NCBI GenBank assembly: GCA_020636255.1
Contig: JACJYE010000015.1
Location: 83,959 to 147,958, forward strand
Direction: 5' to 3'
DNA from: Lewinellaceae bacterium
GTDB taxonomy: Bacteria; Bacteroidota; Bacteroidia; Chitinophagales; Saprospiraceae
DNA: 64,000 bases
Below, in pieces: positions 25,338 through 36,300 of the stretch; the stretch's first letter is position 1, and each line of letters opens with the position of its first letter. The translations under genes and the position numbers were made by a program. The notes under the pieces are model-generated. The model worked only from the letters and a program-made list of their open reading frames with translations, made no database searches and had not been told where the DNA came from.

Positions 25338-27680
25338 CTACCGAACAATAAGCTCGCCAACGAACAGCCAGGCCGGGTGCCCGGCCCCGGGAACGCCGTC
25401 AGGGATGATACCATAAGGCTGCGCCGTTATGCGGATATAACGGGCGCGGGCGCCGGCCGTCGTAAAGGCCCTGATCTGTGTGCGTTCGCCCGCACCGGAG
25501 CTGATGGTTTCCTGCGCATTTTCAACCTGCCGGAAATGTTCGCCATCATCAGAAAAGCTCAGGCTTACGGCCGAAGGAGGGTGGATCCATACGCCGGGGT
25601 CGTTGAAAAAATGCAGGCTTACAGACCTGAGTTGCTGGCTTTCGCCAAGGTCGACGGTGGCTTCCATGGGCTGTTCCTGCCAGGCGAGCCATTCACCGTC
25701 CTTGAAGCGGGTTTCGCTGGCGGGCAGGCCGTTTACCAGCACCGATGCGGGCAGGTGGCGGTAATCGGAATGCGGCGGGTAGGCCAGGCTGATCGCTTTG
25801 CCTACAGCCCGGTGGGCCACCACCTCCTGCCGCAACACAGGGCTGGCCCGCTCGCCATCGTCGAAGGTAGCGGCCAACAGGGTGCCGTCGGCATTCAGGC
25901 TTATCGGCCCCGAATAGGTTGACGACTGCGCGTTCGGCGCTGCCCCGTCAAGCGTATAATGGATGGCCGCGCCTTCTTTCAGGGTGCTCAGGCTTATCTG
26001 CACCCCTCCGCCCTCGGCCGGCGCCGTAGCGATGCGGACGCCGAAAGCCTCATTGCTATATTGGACGCCCATCTCGTCGAGATGCCGGCTGTAGTGCGAC
26101 AGGCGGTGGACGAAATCTTCGTAATCCCTGCCCGCTTTGGGGCTCCAGGCCACCTCCGCCAGGGCAATAGCGCGGGGATAGGCCATGTATTCCGCTTTCG
26201 GCCCATCGGGTATGTACTCCGTCCAGAGGTTGCCCTGCACACCGAGGATGTGTCTGGCCTCTTCGGGCGACAGCTCTTCCGGGATGGGCTCGTAACCGTA
26301 TACCTGGCTGAGGGGTAAGTACCCCCCGATGGCCAGCGGCTCATCTTCGCTCATCGATTGGTAATAATCTAAATAGCAGTAGGAAGTAGGCGTCATAATG
26401 ACATCATGCCCCTGCCTGGCGGCTGCGATACCGCCTTCTGTGCCGCGCCACGACATAACAGTGGCATTGGGAGCTAGCCCGCCTTCCAGGATCTCATCCC
26501 AACCGATGATATCGCGCCCCTGGGCGTTGAGGTAGCTTTCCATACGGCCGATGAAGTAACTCTGCAGTTCGTGTTCGTTTTTTAACCCTTCTTCCTGCAT
26601 GCGCCGCTGGCAGTCCGGGCAGTTCTTCCAGCGCACCTTGGGGCATTCGTCGCCGCCGATGTGGATGTCATGGCTGGGAAACAGCGCGATGACTTCCGCG
26701 AGTACGTTTTCAAGGAAATGGAAAGTTGTGTCCTTGGTGCAGTAGACGTCTTCGAAAACGCCCCAGTGGGTGGCGGCTTCATAAGGCCCCCTTGTGCAGC
26801 CGAGTTCAGGGTATGCGGAAAGCGCGGCCAGAGAATGGCCCGGCATTTCTATCTCGGGGATAATGGTCACGAAGCGGCTGCGGGCGTAAGCAACGATGTC
26901 CTTTACCTCCTCCTGGGTATAATAACCGCCATACCGCTGCCCGTCGTACCGGCGTGGCTGGCTGCTGTAATGGCCAACCAGCGTTTCCTTGCGGTAGGCG
27001 GCGATCTCCTGCAGTTTGGGGTATCGTTTGATCTCGATCCGCCAGCCCTGGTCTTCGGTGAGGTGCCAGTGGAAGCGGTTCATCTTGTGTTTTGCCAGCA
27101 GGCCGATATAGCGTTTGACGAATTCGGGCGGGAAGAAATGGCGCCCCACGTCGAGGTGCATGCCCCGGTAGGCAAAGCGCGGCTCATCCGCGATCTCTAC
27201 ACAGGGGGCTGCCCAGCTTATTCCGCTTTGCGTGCTGCTTGCCTCGATCTCGGGAGGCAGCAGCTGGCGCAGGCTCTGTATGCCGTAGAAAGCCCCGGCG
27301 GGGCTGCCGGCGCGTATGGTGATCCCGTCGGGGCGAACGCTGAGCTGGTAGGCTTCCGGCTGGGTAATGGCGGGGTCCTCAACCAGGGCGATGGCCTTTG
27401 CGCCGGTAGCCTGCGGCCCTACCGGCCATTCGTAACCTGTGGCCGGCCGCAGCAGGGAGGCCAGGTATTGGGCTACCTGCTCCCATTCCGGGTTTTCGCC
27501 GGAGTAGGCAACCTGAAAATCTGCGTTAAGGGCGCATTGGCCCTGCCGGGGCTCCAGCTTTGCCGGCCGGGGCAGGATCGCATAGGTATTGGAGGCCTTC
27601 TCCTCCTGGGGCGTTTGGCAGCTCATATAGATATTGGCAATAAAGAACAGGGTTAAGAATGGCAGGTAAAGGTTTCGCAT
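25338..27680 (-). CDS. Beta-N-acetylhexosaminidase, GH20 family
   Basis: A 780-aa exported exo-hexosaminidase that removes terminal GlcNAc/GalNAc from glycans or chitin oligomers by substrate-assisted catalysis. A signal sequence ends at YMSC (Cys21), suggesting a lipoprotein, though the lipobox is imperfect. Domains in order: GH20b (about 30-165), the GH20 catalytic barrel (about 166-510) with HWHLTEDQGWRIEIKRYPKL and the catalytic pair Asp344-Glu345 in HIGGDECPKVRW, a chitobiase C-terminal-like domain (AAIHYTLDGAAPNAQSSTY), and a discoidin/F5-8C-like module at the end. ATG at 27680 is chosen for the signal peptide. It is divergent from the glycosylasparaginase gene. Confidence 0.94.
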   Translation of the reverse strand: MRNLYLPFLTLFFIANIYMSCQTPQEEKASNTYAILPRPAKLEPRQGQCALNADFQVAYSGENPEWEQVAQYLASLLRPATGYEWPVGPQATGAKAIALVEDPAITQPEAYQLSVRPDGITIRAGSPAGAFYGIQSLRQLLPPEIEASSTQSGISWAAPCVEIADEPRFAYRGMHLDVGRHFFPPEFVKRYIGLLAKHKMNRFHWHLTEDQGWRIEIKRYPKLQEIAAYRKETLVGHYSSQPRRYDGQRYGGYYTQEEVKDIVAYARSRFVTIIPEIEMPGHSLAALSAYPELGCTRGPYEAATHWGVFEDVYCTKDTTFHFLENVLAEVIALFPSHDIHIGGDECPKVRWKNCPDCQRRMQEEGLKNEHELQSYFIGRMESYLNAQGRDIIGWDEILEGGLAPNATVMSWRGTEGGIAAARQGHDVIMTPTSYCYLDYYQSMSEDEPLAIGGYLPLSQVYGYEPIPEELSPEEARHILGVQGNLWTEYIPDGPKAEYMAYPRAIALAEVAWSPKAGRDYEDFVHRLSHYSRHLDEMGVQYSNEAFGVRIATAPAEGGGVQISLSTLKEGAAIHYTLDGAAPNAQSSTYSGPISLNADGTLLAATFDDGERASPVLRQEVVAHRAVGKAISLAYPPHSDYRHLPASVLVNGLPASETRFKDGEWLAWQEQPMEATVDLGESQQLRSVSLHFFNDPGVWIHPPSAVSLSFSDDGEHFRQVENAQETISSGAGERTQIRAFTTAGARARYIRITAQPYGIIPDGVPGAGHPAWLFVGELIVR

Positions 27681-27789
27681 GGCAGGAAATATTGGAAATT
27701 CAAACAGCTTCTTAAACCGCAAGTTTAGTTTTTTTCTTAAAATTACACGTCACATGTTCAAAACAAACACGTAAACCCTATCTGAACGA

Positions 27790-28767
27790 ATGTCCAGTAG
27801 AAGAAAATTCCTTGCCCAGTCGGCGATTGGCACCCTTGGCATCGCCTTTGGCAATTACGCCTGTGCAAACAAACCAGGACAGGAACCTATGGGCTCCTCA
27901 GAACCCGTCCCTACCGTCCTGTCTACCTGGAATAACCAGGCCGCCAATGAAGCGGCCTGGGCGGTGGCCGGCAAGGGTGGGCGGGCGCTGGATGCCGTCG
28001 AGCAGGGCGTACGCACCGTAGAGGCCGACCCCGAAGATATGTCGGTGGGTTATGGCGGACGCCCCGACCGCGACGGCCATGTCACGCTCGATGCCTGTAT
28101 CATGGATGAAACAGGCAATTGCGGCTCCGTTTGCTTCCTGGAGCATATCAAACACCCTATTTCGGTGGCCCGCCTCGTCATGGAAAAGACGCCCCACGTC
28201 ATCCTGGCGGGGGAAGGAGCCCTGCAGTTCGCTTTGGAAAACGGTTTCCAGAAAGAAGACCTGCTGACCGAGAAAGCCCGCCAGGAATGGGAAGAATGGA
28301 AAAAAACTTCCGAATATAAACCCGTCATCAACATCGAAAGCCACGATACCATCGGCATGCTCGCCCTCGACCAGCAGGGCAACATGGCCGGAGCCTGCAC
28401 GACCAGCGGCCTGGCCTACAAGATCCGGGGCAGGGTAGGGGACTCCCCCATCATCGGCGCCGGAATGTACGTGGATAACGAGGTGGGCGGCGCCGTAGCT
28501 ACCGGGCTGGGCGAAGCCGTGCTCAAATCCCTGGGCACTTTCCTTATCGTGGAACTGATGCGGCAGGGGATGTCGCCACAGCAGGCCTGCGAAGAGGCCA
28601 TCCGGCGCATCATCAGCAAACAGGAAGGCCATAAGGATTTCCAGGTGGGCTTCCTGGCCCTGAATAAAAAGGGGGAAGCAGGCGCCTACAGCATCCAGCC
28701 TGGTTTTTCTTATGCGCTCTACCAGCGCGATGAAAACAAAGTGCAGGAGGCTGCATCGGCCCTGTAA
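27790..28767 (+). CDS. Glycosylasparaginase (N4-beta-GlcNAc-Asn amidase)
   Basis: A 325-aa Ntn-hydrolase that cleaves the GlcNAc-asparagine bond of N-glycoproteins. The N-terminal SRRKFLAQSAIG is a twin-arginine signal, implying export of folded enzyme to the periplasm (with ACAN possibly a lipobox). The proenzyme self-cleaves before the nucleophile Thr187 in NIESHDTIGMLAL; TTSGLAYKIRGRVGDSPIIG and EVGGAVATGLGEA form the substrate and oxyanion sites. Length matches aspartylglucosaminidases. Divergent from the GH20 gene, it would complete removal of N-glycan stubs. Isoaspartyl peptidase is the main alternative, but the HDT site favours glycosylasparaginase. Confidence 0.93.
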   Translation: MSSRRKFLAQSAIGTLGIAFGNYACANKPGQEPMGSSEPVPTVLSTWNNQAANEAAWAVAGKGGRALDAVEQGVRTVEADPEDMSVGYGGRPDRDGHVTLDACIMDETGNCGSVCFLEHIKHPISVARLVMEKTPHVILAGEGALQFALENGFQKEDLLTEKARQEWEEWKKTSEYKPVINIESHDTIGMLALDQQGNMAGACTTSGLAYKIRGRVGDSPIIGAGMYVDNEVGGAVATGLGEAVLKSLGTFLIVELMRQGMSPQQACEEAIRRIISKQEGHKDFQVGFLALNKKGEAGAYSIQPGFSYALYQRDENKVQEAASAL

Positions 28768-28999
28768 CGGGAACCCCGGACTGAAACCAACGGCTTCCCG
28801 GAAATTTAACATTTTTCGCCACGCAGTGCACCGGCGCTGCCCACCTTAAAACCATGAGGCAATAAGTTGATGGAATTGTTAGGCTTATGAATGGCCGTAA
28901 TTTATAATAGTAAAAAGCATGTAAGGCCTTGTAGGCACGCTCTTAACGGCTGCTGAAATTTTCTCATAGATAAAATACCTTAATCTAAACGCAAAAACA

Positions 29000-29048
29000 T
29001 AACTTTGGCATCGCTTAGAGCTTGTTTGGAGGCCTTCAAACAAGCTCT
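29000..29048 (+). repeat. AGAGCTTGT hairpin repeat behind a -7 box
   Basis: AGAGCTTGTTTG (29017-29028) and CAAACAAGCTCT (29037-29048) form a perfect 12-bp stem around GAGGCCTT. TAACTTTG (29000-29007), a consensus -7 box, lies 9 bp upstream, so the hairpin could be transcribed. It is the best-preserved copy of a family also seen at 17095, 23895, 14283 (minus) and 52980 (minus). Confidence 0.65.
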
Positions 29049-29071
29049 TAATGGCCATGCACTATTATTGC

Positions 29072-29149
29072 GGGCTACCCCGGTAACCAAAGCTTTGAGA
29101 GGTACACCTTCTCTGAAAGGAGCAGCGCCGGGTTCCGGCGCGCTTCTCC
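29072..29149 (+). other. Run of hairpins in the gene-free stretch before porP/sprF
   Basis: Within the 520 bp between the glycosylasparaginase and PorP/SprF genes, three adjacent hairpins follow the repeat: GGGCTACC/GGTAACC (about 29072-29087), CTTTGAGAG (29093-29101) with CTCTGAAAG (29111-29119), and GCGCCGG (29125-29131) with CCGGCGC (29135-29141). No gene is seen. It could be a small structured RNA or a debris of repeats; no match to a known RNA family is claimed. Confidence 0.4.
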
Positions 29150-29258
29150 ACTATGACATCACTTCGGGTCGTGTGTATCGCGTAACAAATCATAAATTTT
29201 ATAATAGATTTAATTTCTATTAAAGTGCAGAATAGTACTACCGGAAATTAAAATTTAC

Positions 29259-29266
29259 TATTTTTG
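29259..29266 (+). promoter_or_regulatory. -7 box of the PorP/SprF gene
   Basis: TATTTTTG (29259-29266) matches TAnnTTTG and lies 21 bp before the ATG at 29288. It also shows that an upstream in-frame start at 29264 cannot be used. No clear -33 element. Confidence 0.5.
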
Positions 29267-29287
29267 CCCATCTCAAAAACTTATCCC

Positions 29288-30238
29288 ATGACTCGATCAG
29301 TTTTACTTCCTGTCTTTTTGCTTCTGGCTGCCTATTGTACTCAGGCACAGCAACTTACCTTGTTTACTCAATACCGTGACAACGGCGGCATCCTCAACCC
29401 GGCAGCAGTGGAAAGCGACTGGATGGCTTTCGGCCAGAACGTCACTTTCGGCGCTTCCTACCGGGCACAATGGGTCGGGCTGGACCATGCGCCCCGCACT
29501 TTGTCTGCGCGGGGGTCCTACCTCTATGCCGATGGCTCGGGCGTAACGCTGATGGCCGGAGGTTACCTGATGAATGACCAGACGGGGCCCACCGGTTTTA
29601 CCGGCCTCTATGGCCGCATCGCCGGCATCGTCACCCAGGACCCCGAAGTGGGCGGGTTCTCCATCGGGCTGGGCGCCGGCGCAGTGAACTACCGCGTCAA
29701 CGCTTCCGAGATTCGCCTGCGCGAAACGGGCGACATCGTGGGTTCCACCGACCAGTCGCAGTTCTTTCCGGATGTGAGCCTGGGCCTGTTTTTCTACCAC
29801 CTCGTCGGGCGCAATGACGACTATTTTTATGCCGGCCTTTCCGTGCCGCAGGTCATAGGGCTGGACCTCACCTTTCAGGATGATAACGGCGAGTACACGA
29901 CCAAGCGGATACAGCACTTCTACGGCATGCTCGGTTTCTACAAATTCTTCGACAACGATAGTTTTCTGGAGCCTTCCCTCTGGGTTAAATACGCGCCGGG
30001 CGCGCCGGTCAACGCCGACCTCAACCTGCGGTACTACCTGCCCGTCAATTTCTGGATAGGCGCAGGAGGCTCTACCTCCGGTTCCGTGCACCTGGAAACG
30101 GGGATCGTGCTGGGTGATACAGCTGGTTTTGACCAGACCTTCCGCATCGGTTATGGCTTCGGGTACTCTTTCAGTTCCTTCGGCCCGGCAGCGGGAACGA
30201 GCCATGAGATCAACCTGGCTTTCTCCATGTTCAAATAA
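29288..30238 (+). CDS. PorP/SprF-family type IX secretion outer-membrane protein
   Basis: A 316-aa outer-membrane barrel protein. After a signal peptide (cleavage at about TQAQ, residue 21) comes QLTLFTQYRDNGGILNPAAVES, the typical PorP/SprF opening (Q..FTQY......NPA..G), and alternating strands through to the terminal INLAFSMFK. PorP/SprF proteins interact with PorE/SprE-type components and serve particular type B (CHU_C) cargo proteins; in Flavobacterium sprF adjoins sprB. Here it precedes two CHU_C-bearing giant proteins, supporting the same partnership. A -7 box at 29259 fixes the start at 29288. Confidence 0.93.
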   Translation: MTRSVLLPVFLLLAAYCTQAQQLTLFTQYRDNGGILNPAAVESDWMAFGQNVTFGASYRAQWVGLDHAPRTLSARGSYLYADGSGVTLMAGGYLMNDQTGPTGFTGLYGRIAGIVTQDPEVGGFSIGLGAGAVNYRVNASEIRLRETGDIVGSTDQSQFFPDVSLGLFFYHLVGRNDDYFYAGLSVPQVIGLDLTFQDDNGEYTTKRIQHFYGMLGFYKFFDNDSFLEPSLWVKYAPGAPVNADLNLRYYLPVNFWIGAGGSTSGSVHLETGIVLGDTAGFDQTFRIGYGFGYSFSSFGPAAGTSHEINLAFSMFK

Positions 30239-30373
30239 ACCACCGGGCATGGCGCTTTCGAGCACGCGCACTTCAACCCCTTGTGAATGTAGTTTTCTAA
30301 CCGAACCTGCCCGATGAAAAAGAGGCTAAGTCTAATGAGCGAATTTATCATAGCTCCCAAATTCATTTTCTCC

Positions 30374-33300
30374 ATGAAAAAGATATTCCTTACGCTGGCG
30401 GTAGGGATGGCCTGTACTCTGGCCGCCCTGGCCCAGCCGACTATCAACATCGTTCCACCGGATGGAGATCCGCCCTGTACCGGCGATCAGGTCTGTGTCG
30501 ATATAGTCGTTGCCGACTTTACCGATATTCTTGCTACTACTTTTTTCATCCAGTGGAACCCCGCCGTATTGCAATACGGCATGACCCAGGGCTACAACCT
30601 GCCCGGCCTTACCGGTGGCAACTTCACCCAAACTTCGGATAGCACCCTGCTGGTGCAATGGGAATTTGGCGATTGCACCAACCCTTCGGCCCTCGGGCAT
30701 ACCCTCCCCGACGGCACCTCCCTCTTCCAGGTCTGCTTTACCGCTCTTGGACAGTATGGCGAGGCTTCCGATATCATTATTCCCGCTACGGCCAGCCCCC
30801 TGACGCCCGACATTAAACGGAAGGGCGCCGGTTGTACCAACATCGGTATCGAAGAAGACAATATCGATACCGCCCTGGTTTCCACCTGCGTCAGGCCCTT
30901 TATCGTCGATATCTCCGACGAAATGGGCAACGAAGGCGACCTGGTGTGTATCGACTTCCGGGTCCATGGCTTTACCGATATGCTCAGCTTCCAGTTTCCT
31001 GTGGTCTGGGACCCCAATAAAGCGGAATATGTCGACCATATCGTCCCCGGCAACCTGACGAACTTCAACAATAACAACATAGGTACTCCATTGAACGCCA
31101 TGGGCGTGGAACCGGGCAGCATCACCGTCTCCTGGAGCGCCCCAACGCCCAACAGTGGGATCACGGTGCCGGATTCCACCCTCATCTTCCAGTTGTGCCT
31201 GCGCCTCAAACCCGGCTCCTGTAACATGGACTTTGCCGTGAGCATCGCCGATGAGCAGCCGGGCCAGGAATACTTCGTGCCGGAAGCGGCCAACAACTAC
31301 CAGAACGGGTTTAACGCTATTGCCGTAGGCCAATACGCAGGCCAGGTGTTCGTTGGGCCCTGTAACCCTACCGGCCTGCAACTGTCGGCCAACTGCGGCG
31401 GCCCCGTAGACCCCAATAGCCAGGTTTGCGTGCAGGTGCTGGCCGGCAACAACTTCCAGAATGTGACGACCCTGCAGTTCCTCATGGAATGGAACCCCTC
31501 CATTTTGTCGTACACCTCAACCCAAAACCCCGCCCTTCCCGGCGGCATAACCTTTAACACGGCTAATACCCCCAACGGTATCCTCGGTATGTCGTGGAGT
31601 GGCAACCCCACCAACCGCAACCCCGGCGCTGTGCTCTTCGAAGTCTGCTTCGACGTGGTAGGCCTGGGCGGTAACAGCCCTTTCACCTTTATCAACCAGG
31701 ATAATGCCCTCGGCGTCGACGTCGCCATCATCAACAACGGCGGCAATATCGGCATCAACCCCACCAACTGCGAAGTGCAGGTCAACCAACCGGAGGGCGT
31801 CGTCATCAATATCTCGGACGGCCTGGAAGGCCGGCCGGGTGATGTAATATGTTATGACTTCGTGGCCAGCAATTTCACGGAGGTCACTTCCATGCAGTTC
31901 TCTCTGGCCTTCGAACCAGGTAAGTTCCAGTATATGCTGGCCGGCGGCCTGCAAAACCTGGCCCTGCCCGGTGCTTCAGTGGCAAACTTCGGCTTCCTGA
32001 GCGCCGGCGCCGGACAGATCACCTTCAGCAACTGGAACCCGGCTTCGCCGGTGACACTACCAGATGGCACCCTGCTGTTCAGCCTTTGCTTTACGGTCGT
32101 CGGCGACCCCGGCGAATGCGACCAGCTGCTCATCACGGATGTGCCCATCGTCACCCAGGCCATTACCGCCAGCTCTAATGGCGAAGACGTCGGCCTGACC
32201 GGCGTGGGCGGTAATGGCTGTATCCTCAGCCCCGAAGGGTTCTACCTGGAAGGCCATGACGTGAGCGGCGACCTCCAGGATACGGTATGTATGCCCTTCG
32301 TCGTATCCGACTTCGACGGCATCATCAGCGCCGATTTCACCCTCAACTGGAACCCCGGCGCGATGGAACTGGTCGACGTCGTAGACCTCAGCCAGATCCC
32401 CGGCCTTAATATCGACCTGGTGGGCCAGCCAGTGGGAAGCGCTGCCTTTGATTTCAACGTGCCCGCTGGCCTGACGCTGGCCGACAGCGTGGCCATATTC
32501 GAGCTTTGCTTCCAGCTGCTCGGCCCCCCCGATACCTGTTACGCCGTTACGGTCAGCGAATCGCCTATGCCTACGGTGACGACGGCCAACGGCGCCGGCA
32601 GCCTGCTCGACCTGCCTGCCGAAGTATGTATCAAGGATAAACTGTTTATCGACTCCATTGCTATCACACCGGAAAGCTGCCCCGGCGCCGGCGACGGCGC
32701 TATCGAGGTCTTCGTTTCGGGAGGTAATGCCCTGAATAATAATGATTATATCTTCAGCTGGCAGACCCAGCCGCCGCAGTTTATGCGCAAAGCCCGCTTC
32801 CTGTCGGCAGGCTGTTATGTGGTGACCGTGCTCGATGATTCGAACCCGCCGCTGAGCATCACCGATACCATCTGCATCGAATCGCTCGGGGCTGACCTGT
32901 TCGTCAATGCCGGTGCGGATAAGGTATCCAGTTGCGAACCGCCCTGTACCTTTATCAGCCCGCAGGCATCGCAGGGCGCAACGATCACCTATAACTGGAC
33001 CGCCGCTCAGGGTGGACAGATCTGTAGCTCACCCAATGACCGGGTGCTGCTGGGCCGCGGCCCGGGCCTGTTCTCCATCAAAGTGACGGATGAAGCAACC
33101 GGTTGTTATGTGACCGATACCATCAGGCTGCTCCCACCGGTGCTCCCGCCGGTAGAAGCCGGCAGCCCACAGACCCTGACCTGTGCTACGGATGAACTTA
33201 TGCTGACGGCCCCGTCGCAGGGCGATACCGTGCGCTTCACCTGGCTGAATGCCGGCGGTGCTGTCGCCGGGCCCGCCGTTGGCCCGCTTTCCTATACGGC

Positions 33301-36300
33301 CAGCGCAGCGGGAACCTACTACCTCGAAGCAGAGATCGTAGCCACGGGCTGCACAGCCCTGGATAGCGTGGTGGTCGCCATCGATACCATAGCGCCTATC
33401 GCTGAAGCGAGCCCCGGCACGGATACCACCTACCTGGGCTGTAATGATATGGCCAACCTGATCGGCTTCGCCGGTGATAATACCGATGGCTATACCTTCC
33501 GCTGGTTGGACCAGAATAGTACGGTGGTCGCTAATACTCAGGATTTCATGACCGACCAGACGGGCACTTTCACCTTTGAAGTGACCAATACGAACAACGG
33601 TTGCGTCAGCTCCGATAATACGGTCGTTGTACCGGATGCGGCAGTACCTGCCGTCTCCATACAAGGTGCTTCCGGCTCGACAGATTTCAATTGTAACGGC
33701 GATGCTGTAGAACTGGAAGCCGTAGTCTCCAACGTTAACCCCGATGCCGTTACCTATCAGTGGACGGCTTCCGGTGGCGCCCAGATACAACCGGGTACGG
33801 AGATGGAACAGGTTGCTGTAATTACTTCAGCAGGTACGGTAGAAGTACACATCGTCAGCAACCTCAACGGCTGCGAATCCACTGCCGTGCTGGAAGTGGG
33901 CTACGACACTATCCCGCCGATGGCCTCCATCGTTACGATGGGCGGGCTCGACTGCGACACCGAGCAGGTCACCCTCGATGGTACCGGCTCCGGGCAGGGC
34001 GCTACCTATACCTATCGCTGGCGTTATGTCGACCAGAACCTGGATGTAGACCCCAACCCGGGCAACCCGCTCCAGGCCGATGTGGCCCTGGAAGGGACGT
34101 ATACCCTGGAGGTGACGGATACGGTTTCAGGCTGTTCTTCCATTGCGACAATCGATGTGTTGCGCGATACCATGCCGCCGCAGATCGACGTGACGGCCAA
34201 CAGCAATATCAACTGTGCCAACCTCACCGCATTCATAGTCGCTGACGTAAATGCCGCCGCCGGAACTTATTCGGTAGCCTGGCAGGCGCTTAATGGTGGT
34301 AATATTGTAGAAACACTGCCCGGCGACACCCTCATCAGGGTCGATGCGGCAGGTACCTACCTCGCTACGGTGACCAACCTGAACACCGGTTGCTCCGATA
34401 CGATGTCGAGTTCGATACTGGCCTTCCTGGACATGCCCGAGATCGTGATCCCCGACGAAGACCGCAACCTCTTCCTCAACTGCCTTTCGTTGCAGGATAC
34501 TATCGATGCCAGGGGTTCCTCTGAGAGCGATTCGCTCGTATCGATCTCTTACGGCTGGAACGTCATCCAGGGTGGGGCTGTAGGGCCCACCGACCGCTAT
34601 TTTATCCTGGTCGATGAGCCGGGTATCTTTGAGTTTTACGTAACCAATGAACAATCGCAGTGCACCGTCCGCGATACCATCGTGGTTGACGGCAACTTCG
34701 ATACGCCCCAGGCCATAGCAGGGGACAATTTTACCCTGACCTGCCCCGAGCATACCGGTGACCTGGACGGCTCAATGTCCACCACTGGGCAGGATATCTA
34801 CTATATCTGGGAAACCATCGTAGGTGGCCAACCGGTCGACACGATCGCAGAAGGGCCTGATATGGCCACGATCCCCGTTACACTGCCCGGCCTGTACCGC
34901 CTGAAGGTGGTCAATACTACGAGCGGTTGCTCCAGCACCGATTTTGTACAGGTAAACAGCGACGGCGTGCCGCCTCAAATCATCTTCGAAGAGCCGACAA
35001 CGGCCGGTGTGCTGGATTACGACTGTAATTCCGATACGATAACGGTAAACCTGAGCCTGCTGCCGGATACGCTCAACTTCGATAACCTTACCTTTAACTG
35101 GGACGGTGACATCCTGACCACCAGCGACCCGCTCGTCGTAAAAGTGTATACGCCGGGCACTTTCACCCTTACCGTATCCAACAGCGTCAATGGCTGCGAA
35201 GGGGTCAACGAGCTGGTGGTGAACGATATGCGCGTACTGCCCACGGCTGTTGTGGTCAACGACACCAGCCTGCTGACCTGTACCACCAGCGAGGTGGCCC
35301 TCGATGGCGCCGGCTCTTCTTCGGGTAACAATATGGTGTACGAATGGACCGATCCTTCCAGTACGCCTATCGGTACGAGCCTTCAGGTTTCCGTTACTCA
35401 GCCTGGAGACTACCAGCTGATGGTGACCGATACGACCAATGGTTGCTCTGCCACGGTGATCGCTACCGTTGAGGAGGACTTCGCGCCGCCTGCTATCAAT
35501 TTTGTGGAAGCTCCCGATTTCCAATGCCGGGATAATTCTGTCAGCCTCAGCGCGGCGCCTTCCGGCAACTTCAGCGATTTCACGACTGTACTTTGGGAAA
35601 GCGTCAGTGGTGGCTCGGTAACCCAGGACCCCGGCGCGCTCACCGCGAGCGTGGACGGCCCCGGCGTCTATCAGCTTACCCTGGCCAGTGCATCGAACGG
35701 TTGCGATTCTACCGCTACGATAGAAGTTGCCGCCGATACGCTGGCGCCCACCATTCAGCTGGAGGAACCGGCAATGTTCGGTTGCCCCGGGCAAACGGTC
35801 TCCCTCGATGCTACGCTGACCGGTGCTGCCGGCGACTTCGAGTCCATCAACTGGTCGGTAGCCAGCGGCAGCGGTTCGGTCAACCCGCCAACAGGCTCTC
35901 TGGCCGTAGCTGTTGATGCTCCGGGCACCTACCAGCTCAACGTGGTCAACGCCGATAACGGCTGCGAAGCCACCATGGATGTGGTGGTAGAACAAGACCC
36001 GGATATGCCGATGGCCGTTGCCAATGCCTCCGATAACTTTATCGGCTGTGGCGAGAATATTACGCTCGACGGCTTGCAGTCTTCCCAGGGCGCTGTGTTC
36101 AGCTTCCAGTGGGTTGTTGTTTCCGGCTCGGGCACGCCCTCGCCGGCCAACGCCATCACCACAACAGTCAATGCCGCGGGTTCCTACCAGTTGATCGTGA
36201 CGAACACCAACAATAACTGCGCCGATACCTCTGCGCTGCTGGCCATTGAGCTCGACCCGAGCCTGGTAGAAGCCAGCGCAGCGCTCGTCGAAGCGGCTTG

